From the NCBI GenBank assembly GCA_022797295.1, contig JAAWKH010000001.1, positions 62,001 through 126,000 on the forward strand: a DNA stretch of 64,000 nt. Direction: 5' to 3'. Source of the DNA: Peptococcaceae bacterium. GTDB taxonomy: Bacteria; Bacillota; Dehalobacteriia; UBA4068; UBA4997. Position 1 is the first letter of the stretch; each line of letters begins with the position of its first letter. The notes under the pieces were generated by a model. That model was not told where the DNA came from and did no database searches. It saw only the letters and a program-made list of their open reading frames with translations. The position numbers and the translations under genes were made by a program. Of this stretch, positions 31,572-41,396 are shown one piece after another.

Positions 31572-34034
31572 TTATTTGGCTACAATATTCACCAGTTTGT
31601 CTGGAACAATAATAATTTTTGCAGCTTGTTTATCGCCTAGCCATTTAGTAAAGTCTGGCAGGGCGCGCACATGGGCCTCGGCGGCTGCTTTGTCTAGGCC
31701 GGTGGGGATTGTAACGCGGGCTTTCAGTTTGCCGTTTACCTGCACGGCAATTTCCACCTCGGCCTGTTGCAGATAATCCTCATTGTAGGCCGGCCAGGCA
31801 GCATTGTAAACCACGTCGGTGTGTCCGGTGGCCTGCCAAAGCTCGTCGGCAATGTGAGGCGCAAACGGGGAAAGCATGATTAGCAGCTTTTCGGCCGCGT
31901 CCAACAGAACCGTGGCGTTGGCGGCCTCGCCCTCTGCGTCGCGGTAAGCGGTCATTGCGTTTACCAGCTCCATCATAGAGCTAATAGCGGTGTTGAAGTT
32001 AAAGCGGTCGGCAATATCAGCCGTTACCTTTTTCAGCGTTTGGTGCACGGCTCGGCGCAGGTCGCAATCGGCGGGGGTGAGCTCGCGGGTTTGATAGCCA
32101 GCCTCAAAAATTCCCAAAACCAGCTTCCAGATACGGTTCAGGAAACGATAGCAGCCTTCCACGGCGGAATCATTCCATTCCAAATCGCGTTCCGGCGGGG
32201 CGGCAAAGAGGATGAACAAACGAGCAGTGTCTGCACCATATTTGTCGATAATTTCCTCCGGGCTTACCACGTTGCCTAAGCTTTTGCTCATCTTGGTGCC
32301 GTCTTTGAGAACCATGCCCTGCGTCAACAGGTTGGTGAACGGTTCCTCCACGCCAATCAGGCCAAAATCGTACATTGCTTTGGTGAAAAAGCGGGAATAC
32401 ATTAAATGTAAAATAGCATGCTCCACACCGCCGATGTACTGGTCAACTGCCATCCAGTAATTAGTTTTGGCTTTATCCCAGGGTTTTTCCGCATTGTGGG
32501 CGTCGCAGTAGCGCATATAGTACCAGGATGAGCACATAAAGGTGTCCATAGTGTCCATTTCGCGGGTGGCTGGGCCGCCGCAGCAGGGGCAGGTGGCGTG
32601 GCCAAAGGTGGGGCTGGTTTTCAATGGGGATTCGCCAACGGGCAGAAATTCCACGTCGGTGGGCAGCAAAATCGGCAATTCCTCCTCTGGCACTGGCTGC
32701 ATACCGCATTTTTCACAGTAAACCATTGGAATGGGCGCGCCCCAGTAACGTTGGCGGCTAATCAGCCAATCACGCAGACGGTAATTGATTACTTTTTTGC
32801 CTTTGCCCTCAGCTTCCAGCCAATCGGCAATGGCGTTGATTGCGTCCGGCTTGTTGGTTAGACCGTTAAATTGGGCGGAGTTTACCAGCACGCCCAAATC
32901 AACATAGGCTTCCTCCAGCGGTTCGTCAGCCGAGGCTGCGTCTTTGGCGATAACTCTAATAATCGGCAGGTTATATTTGTGGGCAAAATCGAAGTCGCGT
33001 TCGTCGTGGGATGGCACGCCCATAACCGCGCCGGTGCCGTAATCCATAAGCACGTAGTTGGTGATCCAAATTGGCACCTTTTCACCATTCACCGGATTGA
33101 TAGCGTAAGCGCCAATGAACATGCCCTCCTTTTCCAGATTGCCAGAGGTGCGGTCAATATTGGAAAGTTGCTGCACCTTGCGGGTAAATTCCGCCACGGG
33201 CTGTTCATATTCCGTGCCCTTGGTGAGCTTGGCCACCATAGGATGTTCTGGAGCCAGAACCATATAGGTTACGCCGAAGATGGTGTCAACGCGGGTGGTG
33301 AAAACCGGCAGCTCGTCGCCAGCCTCGGTTTTAAACATTGCCTCCACACCCTCGCTGCGGCCAATCCAGTTGTTCTGCATTGTTTTTACCTTTTCCGGCC
33401 AACCGGGCAGCTTTTCCAGGTCGTCCAGCAAACGCTGGGCGTAATCGGTGATTTTGAAAAACCACTGGTCTAAATCCTTTTTCTCCACTACAGCGTCGCA
33501 ACGTTCGCAATGGCCGTCCACCACCTGCTCGTTAGCCAGCACCGTGGCGCAGGAGGGGCACCAGTTGACGGCGGCATGCTTTTTGTAGGCCAGGCCGTGC
33601 TTGTAAAGCTGCAAAAACAGCCATTGCGTCCATTTATAATATTCCGGCAGGCAGGTGGCCACTTCACGGTTCCAGTCGTAGCTGAGGCCCATGCTTTGCA
33701 GCTGGCTGCGCATATTGTCGATATTGGAGAGCGTCCAATCCCGCGGAAAAACGCCGTGTTTGATGGCCGCATTTTCCGCCGGCAGGCCAAAGGAATCCCA
33801 GCCCATCGGGTGCAACACATTATAACCCTGCATATGCTTAAAGCGAGCCACCACATCGCCGATTGAATAATTGCGCACATGGCCCATATGCAGGTTGCCG
33901 GAAGGGTAGGGGAACATCTCCAGCACGTAGTATTTAGGCTTGTCCGCGTCCTCCTGCACCTTGTAGATTTCATCGGCAGCCCATTTTTGCTGCCATTTGC
34001 TTTCTATCTCCCGAAAATTATAATGTCTTTCCAT
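31572..34034 (-). CDS. leuS: Leucyl-tRNA synthetase
   Basis: 820 residues, normal bacterial length. Class Ia motifs: [15 protein letters not shown] (HIGH) and [10 protein letters not shown] (KMSKS). The CP1 editing insert is intact, with [20 protein letters not shown] holding the conserved Asp that keeps Leu-tRNA from hydrolysis. Two zinc-type Cys pairs are present (WCPSC...CERC near 158-180 and CEKC...CPCC further on). GGAGG lies 8 bases before the ATG. No T-box leader in the 78-base upstream gap. Confidence 0.96.
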   Translation of the reverse strand: MERHYNFREIESKWQQKWAADEIYKVQEDADKPKYYVLEMFPYPSGNLHMGHVRNYSIGDVVARFKHMQGYNVLHPMGWDSFGLPAENAAIKHGVFPRDWTLSNIDNMRSQLQSMGLSYDWNREVATCLPEYYKWTQWLFLQLYKHGLAYKKHAAVNWCPSCATVLANEQVVDGHCERCDAVVEKKDLDQWFFKITDYAQRLLDDLEKLPGWPEKVKTMQNNWIGRSEGVEAMFKTEAGDELPVFTTRVDTIFGVTYMVLAPEHPMVAKLTKGTEYEQPVAEFTRKVQQLSNIDRTSGNLEKEGMFIGAYAINPVNGEKVPIWITNYVLMDYGTGAVMGVPSHDERDFDFAHKYNLPIIRVIAKDAASADEPLEEAYVDLGVLVNSAQFNGLTNKPDAINAIADWLEAEGKGKKVINYRLRDWLISRQRYWGAPIPMVYCEKCGMQPVPEEELPILLPTDVEFLPVGESPLKTSPTFGHATCPCCGGPATREMDTMDTFMCSSWYYMRYCDAHNAEKPWDKAKTNYWMAVDQYIGGVEHAILHLMYSRFFTKAMYDFGLIGVEEPFTNLLTQGMVLKDGTKMSKSLGNVVSPEEIIDKYGADTARLFILFAAPPERDLEWNDSAVEGCYRFLNRIWKLVLGIFEAGYQTRELTPADCDLRRAVHQTLKKVTADIADRFNFNTAISSMMELVNAMTAYRDAEGEAANATVLLDAAEKLLIMLSPFAPHIADELWQATGHTDVVYNAAWPAYNEDYLQQAEVEIAVQVNGKLKARVTIPTGLDKAAAEAHVRALPDFTKWLGDKQAAKIIIVPDKLVNIVAK

Positions 34035-34112
34035 CGTGATACCTCCAACAAGTTAATCTTTTTGTTTATCTTTTTATTTTAACGCAAAATACGCCAAATA
34101 GCAAGGACTATT

Positions 34113-34985
34113 TTAGGTTAAATCAATAATAACCAGTTCCGGCCGGTTGAAAAGGCGCGGTATCCGGGTGCTTTCCCTAGCCAGACCGCGGCTGACCAGC
34201 ATTGTGCAGGCGGCCTGCTGATAAATTCCGCCGGCATATTTGGGCCAAAGCCCTTGTCCGGGCGCGTAAACGCCGTTAATTAGGCCGGGCAGCCGCCATT
34301 GGCCGCCGTGAGCGTGGCCGCAAAGCGCCAAATCAAAGCCGTAATCAGCATAAAGCTGAAAATATTCCGGCCGGTGGGCCAGCAAAATGGTGTAATGGCC
34401 GTTTTGGCTTTTGGCTTGCACCTGCGTCAGCTGCTCCTGAAAATTGGCAATGCCGTCGCGCTGGTTGGCCGCTTTGCCGGCGTGGCTCATAATCCGATAC
34501 ATATCCGGGTCGTCCACGCCGGCCAGATTAATGGTTTGGCCGTTGACGGTGATCGTTGCCACCTGGCCGTCCAAACGTTTAACGTTGTAATCAGCTAAAA
34601 TCTGCATTTTAGCGTCAAATGCCGCCGGGCCGGCCCAATATTCGTGATTGCCGGTGACGTAGTAGCAGGGATATTGCTCAGATACGGCTTTAAGCAGCGC
34701 GGCGGTGTTGTCGTCGGCAATTTGGTCGTCAAAAATATCGCCCACCAGCAGTAATATATCCGGCTGTTCGGCGTTGATTGCTTCCACCAGCTGCTGTTCA
34801 TTTTCGCCATAGCGGCAGGAATGTAAATCCGTTAGCAGGCACAGCCGCACTGGTTGGCTGATTGCCGCCGCTTCCACGGTATAATGCTGGATTTTTAAAC
34901 GATTGTCTAGCGCGATTGCCAGCAACAACAGCAACAGCAAGCCGGCGGTTAGCCAAAGACGCTTCCTTTTAATGAAATTTTTCAT
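34113..34985 (-). CDS. Membrane-anchored calcineurin-like phosphoesterase (YkuE-type)
   Basis: About 290 residues from the ATG at 34985, five bases after the upstream gene's stop; no clear ribosome-binding site, so reinitiation is likely. One N-terminal membrane segment (LWLTAGLLLLLLLAIAL), then metallophosphoesterase motifs in order: LLTDLHSCRYG, LLVGDIFDD, YVTGNHEYW and LCGHAHGGQWRLPG. These bind two metal ions. The substrate is unknown; related proteins act on UDP-linked lipids (LpxH-like) or other envelope molecules. Confidence 0.85.
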   Translation of the reverse strand: MKNFIKRKRLWLTAGLLLLLLLAIALDNRLKIQHYTVEAAAISQPVRLCLLTDLHSCRYGENEQQLVEAINAEQPDILLLVGDIFDDQIADDNTAALLKAVSEQYPCYYVTGNHEYWAGPAAFDAKMQILADYNVKRLDGQVATITVNGQTINLAGVDDPDMYRIMSHAGKAANQRDGIANFQEQLTQVQAKSQNGHYTILLAHRPEYFQLYADYGFDLALCGHAHGGQWRLPGLINGVYAPGQGLWPKYAGGIYQQAACTMLVSRGLARESTRIPRLFNRPELVIIDLT

Positions 34986-34990
34986 ATATT

Positions 34991-36241
34991 TTAAATCAGA
35001 CCGGCTTGCCAACATTCCTGCAAGGTGCGGCAAACGGCCAGCTTGGCGTGCCAGCGGTTTAGGCCTCCTTGGAAATAGGCAATATAAGGCGGGCGCATAG
35101 GCGCGTCGGCGGAAAGTTCAATGGAGCTGCCGCTGACAAACGCGCCGCTGGCCATCACCACCTGATCGGTGTAGCCTGGCATATCCCAAGGCTCTGGCCG
35201 CACGTAGGAATCCACCGGGGAATATTTTTGAATACCCTGACAAAAAGCCAGCAACAACTCTGGCTTTTCCAAACAAATCGCCTCAACAATATCAGAGCGG
35301 GTTTCTGTTGAGCTGGGCGAGGCGGCAAAGCCCAACGCCTCAAACATAGCCGCGGTGAACACAGCACCGCAGAGAGCTTCCTGCACCACCAGCGGCGCCA
35401 TAAACAGCCCTTGATAGAACACTCTTTGGCCTAGCAGAGAGCTGCCCACCTCCGCGCCAATGCCGGGCGCGGTGAGTCGGGCTGCTGCTCGCTCCACCAA
35501 ATCGACACGGCCGGCCACATAACCGCCGCCGGGGGCAATGCCGCCGCCGGGGTTTTTAATCAGGGAGCCGGCAATTAAATCCGCACCCAGTTCGGTCGGC
35601 TCCTGTTCACAGACAAATTCACCATAGCAGTTATCCACAAAAACGATAATCTCCGGCCGGGCTTGGTGAACTGCCTTAATGATTTCCGCCAGCAAGCCGA
35701 GGGAAAGGGCTGGCCGCCAGGCATAACCGCGGGAGCGTTGCAAGGCTAAAATTTTGGTTTGAGGTTGCAAAGCGGCAACAATTTGGGCCGGGTTGGGCTT
35801 GGCAAAATCAAAATCCACCTCCCGATATTGCACACCGCTTTCCAGCAGGCTGCCGGGCGTTTCACCTTGCAAGCCGATTACCTTGCAAAGGGTGTCATAT
35901 GGCCGGCCGACATATAAAAGCTCGTCGCCGGGCAGTAAATTGCCCAGCAAAGCCAGCGTGATAGCGTGAGTGCCAGAAACAATTTGCTGGCGCAACAGGC
36001 AGGCTTCCGCGCCCATAACTTGAGCAAAAACGGCCTCCAATGCGTCGCGCCCCACGTCGCCGTAGCCGTAGCCGGTGCTGCCTTGCAGGTGGTTCTCGCT
36101 AATTTTGGCGGCCCGCATAGCGTCCAGCACTTTGGCAAAATTTTTCTCCGCCACGGGGGCGTAGGCCAGCGCAAATTGTTGCATAGCCTGTTCGGCCTGA
36201 GCGGCGGCTTTATCTATGGTTGTTTGGTCAATCTTTTTCAT
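34991..36241 (-). CDS. PLP-dependent methionine gamma-lyase-like protein (aluminium-resistance family, YnbB)
   Basis: 416 residues of the PF06838-type fold-I PLP family. The PLP lysine is in AGSLIKNPGGGIAPGGGYVAG (given here up to 20 residues as SLIKNPGGGIAPGGGYVAG), with VDNCYGEF and SSTETRSD also conserved. In Firmicutes this gene often sits near hfq-miaA-mutSL, as here. The physiological reaction is unsettled; the aluminium-resistance label is historical. Confidence 0.85.
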   Translation of the reverse strand: MKKIDQTTIDKAAAQAEQAMQQFALAYAPVAEKNFAKVLDAMRAAKISENHLQGSTGYGYGDVGRDALEAVFAQVMGAEACLLRQQIVSGTHAITLALLGNLLPGDELLYVGRPYDTLCKVIGLQGETPGSLLESGVQYREVDFDFAKPNPAQIVAALQPQTKILALQRSRGYAWRPALSLGLLAEIIKAVHQARPEIIVFVDNCYGEFVCEQEPTELGADLIAGSLIKNPGGGIAPGGGYVAGRVDLVERAAARLTAPGIGAEVGSSLLGQRVFYQGLFMAPLVVQEALCGAVFTAAMFEALGFAASPSSTETRSDIVEAICLEKPELLLAFCQGIQKYSPVDSYVRPEPWDMPGYTDQVVMASGAFVSGSSIELSADAPMRPPYIAYFQGGLNRWHAKLAVCRTLQECWQAGLI

Positions 36242-36271
36242 ATGGTTTTTAGTCTTCTTTCCTAAATTATA

Positions 36272-37867
36272 TTAACGTAGGCTGTATATTTTGTAGTTGC
36301 TGGCCGGGCGGCATAGCCAACCAATTATGGTTAAAGCCAGCCAAACCAGCGCAATGGGAAAAACTTGATACTGACCAGAGCGGGCAAAAAGGGTTAGCGT
36401 GGGAGAGAGGCCTATTTCAGCCACGGCTGCTCGGTTATTTATACTGCGGGCTAAAATCCGGCCTTGATTGTCAATGATAGCGGAAATGCCGCCGTTGGTG
36501 CTGTTGACAAGTGGCAAACCGTATTCAACAGCCCGCATTACTGAATGATTAAGATGCTGATAGGTTAGGGTGGTGCCGCGATACCAAACGTCATTGGAGG
36601 CGGCCAGCAACAGTTGCGCGCCATCTTGCACCGCCTGGCGGGGATAAGCCGCAAAACAAACATCATAGCAAATCATGGGGGCTGTGATTAAACGGCGACC
36701 ATTAGGTAGGTTAATTGCCGCTCCGCCCTGTTGTGGACCGGCCTGTAGACGGCCGACGGGGAAACTTTCCCAAAAGCTTTGGGGCAACAGCTTGTCTAGC
36801 AGCCCTTGTAGGGGGATATATTCGCCAAACGGCACTAGGGCTCGTTTTTGGTAAATTTCAGTTAGCTTACCGCCTTGAGCGCTGAACAGGCTGTTGTAGG
36901 TTCCGGCTGGATGCTCGGCAAAGCCGCCGGCCACAATGGTCAGCTGATGTTTGGCGGCTAGCTGCAAATATTGGGCGCCATAACCGTCGCTAGCTTGCAG
37001 GGTGTAAGGCAAAATAGTTTCCGGCAGCAGCATTAATTGCACTCCCTCGGCTTGGGCGGCAGCGGCTTGCCCGGCGATTATGGCAAAAATGTCAGCGTCA
37101 AAGCTGCCATCCCAGCGGTCGCTTAGGGCGACGTCGGCATGAGCGGCGGCAACGGAGAGGGTTTGCGTCGGTTGGCTCTGAAAATGCCAGTCCACCAGGC
37201 CGGAGATGATATTGACAATGAATATGGCTACAGCTAGCAGCAGATAACGCCAACGGCGGCATAGAAAAGCGGCGGCCAGCAAAACGTTGATTAAAATTAG
37301 CAACGCGGAAAGACCCAACGCACCCCAGCAGGCAGCGCTTTGACAAAGCAATGGATAGGCTCCTTGGCTAGAGCCAAGGCTGATGGCGGGAAAGCCGCCA
37401 AAAAGATGACCTTGCAACCACTCAATCAGATAACAGGTTAGCGGCCAAAAACCAAAGGAGACTGGCACCGGCGGCTTGGCAAAGCCAAAAATCAGGGCGG
37501 CGGCCAGCCACAACAGGCTAAGTCCCAGCACACAAAGGGCCGTAAGTCCCAGCACCAGCAGGCCTGCTTGCCAACGCGGCAGGTTAATGTGGTCGGCAAC
37601 TTGCAGCAAGCCGGCCAATGCCACGCCATAATAGCAGCCGGCAAACAGCGCCGCCCGCCAGAGATATTCCCGCAATGGTTTGTGGGGATCTAATAGCATT
37701 GAGAACAGAAAACCAGCCGGGGCCAGCCAGGCTAGCCACGCGAATAAAGGATGAAGCAAAGATATGCCGGACAAAATGCCGGATATGGCGGCGCAAATTC
37801 GCCAAATCCAAACATTCCAGGCCTCCAGCGGCGGTTTGTTTACATAATTGAGAGCAGAATTTTCCAT
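36272..37867 (-). CDS. lnt: Apolipoprotein N-acyltransferase
   Basis: 531 residues: six to seven N-terminal membrane segments (about 20-225), a carbon-nitrogen hydrolase domain (about 235-490) and a final membrane helix. The catalytic triad of the family is visible: Glu in LPETILPY, Lys in YQKRALVPFGEYIPL and Cys in MICYDVCFAA. It adds the third acyl chain to the lipoprotein N-terminal Cys. Lnt is typical of diderms and actinobacteria and sporadic in Bacillota; at least eight predicted lipoproteins lie in this window. The ATG at 37867 is chosen over the TTG two codons upstream. Confidence 0.9.
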   Translation of the reverse strand: MENSALNYVNKPPLEAWNVWIWRICAAISGILSGISLLHPLFAWLAWLAPAGFLFSMLLDPHKPLREYLWRAALFAGCYYGVALAGLLQVADHINLPRWQAGLLVLGLTALCVLGLSLLWLAAALIFGFAKPPVPVSFGFWPLTCYLIEWLQGHLFGGFPAISLGSSQGAYPLLCQSAACWGALGLSALLILINVLLAAAFLCRRWRYLLLAVAIFIVNIISGLVDWHFQSQPTQTLSVAAAHADVALSDRWDGSFDADIFAIIAGQAAAAQAEGVQLMLLPETILPYTLQASDGYGAQYLQLAAKHQLTIVAGGFAEHPAGTYNSLFSAQGGKLTEIYQKRALVPFGEYIPLQGLLDKLLPQSFWESFPVGRLQAGPQQGGAAINLPNGRRLITAPMICYDVCFAAYPRQAVQDGAQLLLAASNDVWYRGTTLTYQHLNHSVMRAVEYGLPLVNSTNGGISAIIDNQGRILARSINNRAAVAEIGLSPTLTLFARSGQYQVFPIALVWLALTIIGWLCRPASNYKIYSLR

Positions 37868-37905
37868 AACCAAACAACTCTTTATTCTTAATATTATGAT
37901 TTATG

Positions 37906-38133
37906 TCAGTACTCGTTGGGAAAATCTATCGGTATGGTTGGGGATATTGTCGATATAGCTTGCTGAAACAGCATCTGCTTTTTGCCGCCGGATTCAACGA
38001 TTAAAACCTCGTCGTCATAATGCAGCAAAATTCCTTTAAGCTGAAAACCGTTCAGCAGGAAAAACGTGGTGGGCGTGCGGCCAAACTGTAATTCGTCCAG
38101 CACATATTCACAGATATTATAGCATTCTTTCAA
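37906..38133 (-). CDS. hfq: RNA chaperone Hfq, divergent
   Basis: 75 residues. Sm1 region TTFFLLNGFQLKGILLHYDD fits Hfq; Sm2 reads QMLFQQAISTISP where most Hfq have YKHAISTVVP, so the K-H pair of the proximal RNA-binding pore is replaced by Q-Q. The N-terminal helix is shortened and lacks the usual QDxFLN. Position between miaA and lnt in the mutS-mutL-miaA-hfq order makes the identification firm. RNA-binding specificity may differ from the model proteins. Confidence 0.85.
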   Translation of the reverse strand: MKECYNICEYVLDELQFGRTPTTFFLLNGFQLKGILLHYDDEVLIVESGGKKQMLFQQAISTISPTIPIDFPNEY

Positions 38134-38200
38134 GGCTGCTCCCTCCCGCTGCTTTGGCTATCCCTACATTTTATTGGCGGCGGGTGGGTTAGGTGCAAGG

Positions 38201-39160
38201 TCATCTCAAAGCAAAGCGTTCCTGGGCCAGGCGGAGCATTGCTTCCAGCGCTTTTTCTGGTGATTGCTCGCTCAGGTTAAACCAATGGATGCGCTCCTCG
38301 CGCCGCCACCAGGTTAGCTGACGTTTGGCAAAGCGCCGAGTGTCGCGCTTAATCAAGCGCACCATTTCCGGCCTGCTCAGCAAACCTTGCAGATACCAGA
38401 TGGCTTGACGATAACCCAAACCTTGCAGTGGTTTCAACTCCGGGTTTAGGCCGGCGGCCAACAGCCGGGCGGTTTCTTGCAGCAGGCCGGCGGTCAGCAT
38501 AACATCCACACGCTGTTCAATGCGTTGGTAAAGCTCGGCGCGTTCTCTGGTTAAGCCAAGCAGCAACAGCTCATAGGGAGATTTCGCCGCCCGGCCTTGG
38601 GCAGAAATTGGCCGGCCCGTCAGCTGCCAAACCTCCAAAGCCCGCAGCAAGCGTTTTTCATCCTGAGGGGCAATTTTGGCGGCGGCAACGGCGTCCACTT
38701 GCGCCAGTTGGCGGTGCATTTCCGCCGCCCCCAGGCTTTGGTAAGCCTGGCGCAGCTCCTGGCGCAGCTTTTCATCCGCCGGCGCTGCTTCGTTTAGTTG
38801 AAAACCGTCGCAAAGGGCTTGGATATAAAGGCCGGTGCCGCCCACCAGCAGGGGCAAACGCCCGCGCTGGTGAATTTCGGCAATTAAGCGGGCGGCGTCC
38901 TGCTGAAAATCCGCCGCACTGTAGGGTTCGTCTGGATTACAAATGTCGATTAAATGGTGCGTAATTAGCTGGCCGTTGCTGGTCAGCATTTCTGGCGGCC
39001 GAATTTTTGCCGTGCCAATATCCAGCCAGCGATAAAACTGCATTGAGTCGCCGGAGATAATCTCTGCGTTCAGACTAGCGGCCAGCTCCACGGAAAGGGC
39101 GGTTTTGCCCACGGCGGTGGGGCCTAACAAGACAATTAAAGGTAATTTAGCTTGGTTCAT
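38201..39160 (-). CDS. miaA: tRNA dimethylallyltransferase
   Basis: 319 residues from the ATG at 39160, 7 bases after the mutL stop and 5 after GAGG. P-loop LLGPTAVGKTALS, then ISGDSMQFYRWLDIGTAK, then GGTGLYIQAL. It transfers a dimethylallyl group to A37 of tRNAs reading U-initial codons. Part of mutS-mutL-miaA-hfq. The C-terminal region has the RRxxKRQLTWW motif (RRFAKRQLTWW). Confidence 0.95.
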   Translation of the reverse strand: MNQAKLPLIVLLGPTAVGKTALSVELAASLNAEIISGDSMQFYRWLDIGTAKIRPPEMLTSNGQLITHHLIDICNPDEPYSAADFQQDAARLIAEIHQRGRLPLLVGGTGLYIQALCDGFQLNEAAPADEKLRQELRQAYQSLGAAEMHRQLAQVDAVAAAKIAPQDEKRLLRALEVWQLTGRPISAQGRAAKSPYELLLLGLTRERAELYQRIEQRVDVMLTAGLLQETARLLAAGLNPELKPLQGLGYRQAIWYLQGLLSRPEMVRLIKRDTRRFAKRQLTWWRREERIHWFNLSEQSPEKALEAMLRLAQERFALR

Positions 39161-39167
39161 AGCTGCC

Positions 39168-41336
39168 TCAGCTGCGCATAAAGCGGCGGCGGATTTCTGC
39201 ATCCGTCAATTTGATAAAGGTGGGGCGGCCGTGCGGGCAGGTTTGGGGCTTGTCGCATTCCGCCAGATTGTAAAGCAGCCAGGATATTTCCTGCCCATTC
39301 AAATGCTCGTTGGCTTTAACCGCGCTTTTGCAGGCCTTGGTGAAAAGCTCCTGCTGGCTCAGGCGGGAAACGTCCAGTTGGTCGGTTTCCGTGTTTTGCA
39401 AAAGCAGCTCGAAAATGTCCAGGAAAAAGCCTTTAATATCATTATCGTAAATGCTGGATTTGCGTTTGTGGTCGCTTTCCGCGCCTCGCACATACCACAA
39501 TGGCACCGCTCGGATTACAAACTGGCTGCCGCCGAAATGTTCCAGCACAAAGCCGCAATCGGCTAGGCGGGCGATGTTGTTGAGCAACAATTCCGCGTGC
39601 AGATTACCAACGTCAACGCTGACAGGCGAAGCCAGCTGAGATGAATCCCGGCAATCCAGCGCGTAGGCCAGAGAAAATTCCTCATATAAAATACGCTCAT
39701 GGGCGGCGTGTTGGTCAATGATATAGAGATCCTCATTTAAGGTTGCAATTATATAGGAATTATTCAGCTGTCCCAATGGCTTTAAAGCTAAAAACAGATT
39801 ATCCGGTTGTTGAGCAAAAAGGCTGGTTTGTTTGCTTTCCGGCTCGTCCAAATAGGTTACGCCGTAATTTTCGGCCAGCCACTCTCCGTCGTCGCGTTTG
39901 TATTCCACCTTGGTGCCGGGCGCGTTAGCCATCAGATTTTGGAAAAGTTTGGCGGCAAAGCCAGGCTCCTGCTGCTTTTGATTGGTCAACAGTTCCTTAA
40001 TATCAGAACCGTTCATTTGCTGCAAATTTGGTAGCTCTTCCGCCGGGCTGTTTGGCGGAGCGGCGGGCTGGGGGTTTGGCGTTAGTTCAACGCCGCCTAG
40101 CTTTAAGGGTGGTTCAGCGGCTTTGGCTGTCTGGCCTGGTTGGGTCAGGAAAAAGTTTAGCAAGTCCAGGCCGTTGGCCTCAGGTTGTGTATTATCAGCC
40201 GTATTTTGATTGGTGGGCGGCGTGTTGTTCATATTATCTTCTCCAATTTGCGTATTTTCTAATTCAATATGTTCAATAGAGCTGGTTTTGGGCAGCAATG
40301 CTTCCCGCAGAGCGGTTAAAATTGCCTCGCGCACTGTAGCTAGCTGCTTAAAGCGAATTTCCGTTTTGGCCGGGTGAACGTTGATGTCTACGCTTTCGGT
40401 TGGCAACTGTAAGCTCAAAATAACCAACGGATAGCGTCCTGCGGGCAGCAGACTTTGATAAGCGTCGTCAACCACGGCGTTTAGCTCAGGGCTTTTGATT
40501 AGTCGGCCGTTGACGAAAAAGTGATAGTAACGGCGAGAGGCGCGGGCAAAGGGCGGCATTGAAGCAAAGCCGCTAATGACCGTATGCTTGGCGTTTAGCT
40601 GAACCGGCCGCAGCTCGGCCAACACCTGAGCGCCGTAAACAGCCAGCGTGGCTTTGCTGAGCGCCTGGTTGCCTGCTGTCGAGCCGTGGGAACGCAAAAC
40701 CTGTCTGCCATCAATTTGCAGGCTGAAAGCAATATCCGGCCGGGCTAGTATAAAATCGCCCAACAGCTTGGTAATTGTTCCAGTTTCGGTGGCGTAGGAT
40801 TTCAAAAACTTTCGGCGGGCCGGTGTGTTATAGAACAAATCACGCACAATAACGCGCGTTCCCTGCGCCAAAGCGGCTTCCTCAGGCTGGCTGATTTGGC
40901 CATCTGCCGCCTGCACCTGCCAGGCGTAAGCCTCGCCCTTGGCACAGCTGGTGATTTCCACTCGGCTAACTGCGGCGATGGAGGGCAAAGCTTCGCCCCG
41001 AAAGCCTAGCGTGCGCACTGAACTTAGCTCCTCGGCTAGGCTTAGCTTGCTGGTGGCGTGCCGGCCAAAAGCCAGCGGTAAATCCACCGGCAAAATGCCG
41101 CAACCGTTGTCTACCACTTGGATTTCTGCAATATGCTGTTGGCCGCTTTCTTGGTTCAGATTGCCGGTCAGTTGCACGTCTATCCGGCTGGCGGCGGCGT
41201 CTATGGCGTTTTCCACCAGCTCTTTCACCACGGAGAGGGGCCGCTCAACCACCTCGCCGGCGGCAATCTGGCTGGCGGTTAAGCTGTCTAGCTGGCGGAT
41301 AATGCCGCTTTGGGCGGCGGTTGTATCACTGGTCAT
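39168..41336 (-). CDS. mutL: DNA mismatch repair protein MutL (endonuclease type)
   Basis: 722 residues. The N-terminal GHKL ATPase (about 1-340) has ELVENAIDA, DNGCGI and TLGFRGEALPS. A Pro/Gln/Asn-rich linker follows (about 370-520). The C-terminal domain has the endonuclease motif DQHAAHERILYEE, plus ACKSAVKANEHL and CPHGRPT, found in organisms lacking MutH. It nicks the daughter strand after MutS recognition. Second gene after mutS, 60 bases apart. Confidence 0.95.
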   Translation of the reverse strand: MTSDTTAAQSGIIRQLDSLTASQIAAGEVVERPLSVVKELVENAIDAAASRIDVQLTGNLNQESGQQHIAEIQVVDNGCGILPVDLPLAFGRHATSKLSLAEELSSVRTLGFRGEALPSIAAVSRVEITSCAKGEAYAWQVQAADGQISQPEEAALAQGTRVIVRDLFYNTPARRKFLKSYATETGTITKLLGDFILARPDIAFSLQIDGRQVLRSHGSTAGNQALSKATLAVYGAQVLAELRPVQLNAKHTVISGFASMPPFARASRRYYHFFVNGRLIKSPELNAVVDDAYQSLLPAGRYPLVILSLQLPTESVDINVHPAKTEIRFKQLATVREAILTALREALLPKTSSIEHIELENTQIGEDNMNNTPPTNQNTADNTQPEANGLDLLNFFLTQPGQTAKAAEPPLKLGGVELTPNPQPAAPPNSPAEELPNLQQMNGSDIKELLTNQKQQEPGFAAKLFQNLMANAPGTKVEYKRDDGEWLAENYGVTYLDEPESKQTSLFAQQPDNLFLALKPLGQLNNSYIIATLNEDLYIIDQHAAHERILYEEFSLAYALDCRDSSQLASPVSVDVGNLHAELLLNNIARLADCGFVLEHFGGSQFVIRAVPLWYVRGAESDHKRKSSIYDNDIKGFFLDIFELLLQNTETDQLDVSRLSQQELFTKACKSAVKANEHLNGQEISWLLYNLAECDKPQTCPHGRPTFIKLTDAEIRRRFMRS

Positions 41337-41396
41337 TGTTATCTCCTTATTTTGGCTTAATTAACAAATTTATATGAACGAAAACGAAAACAAAAA

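Noticed and set aside
32871-33473. Long open frames antisense to leuS (also 33488-33973 in another frame)
   Set aside because: They lie wholly inside the strongly supported leuS gene, have no ribosome-binding site and no recognisable domain; codon bias of leuS explains them.
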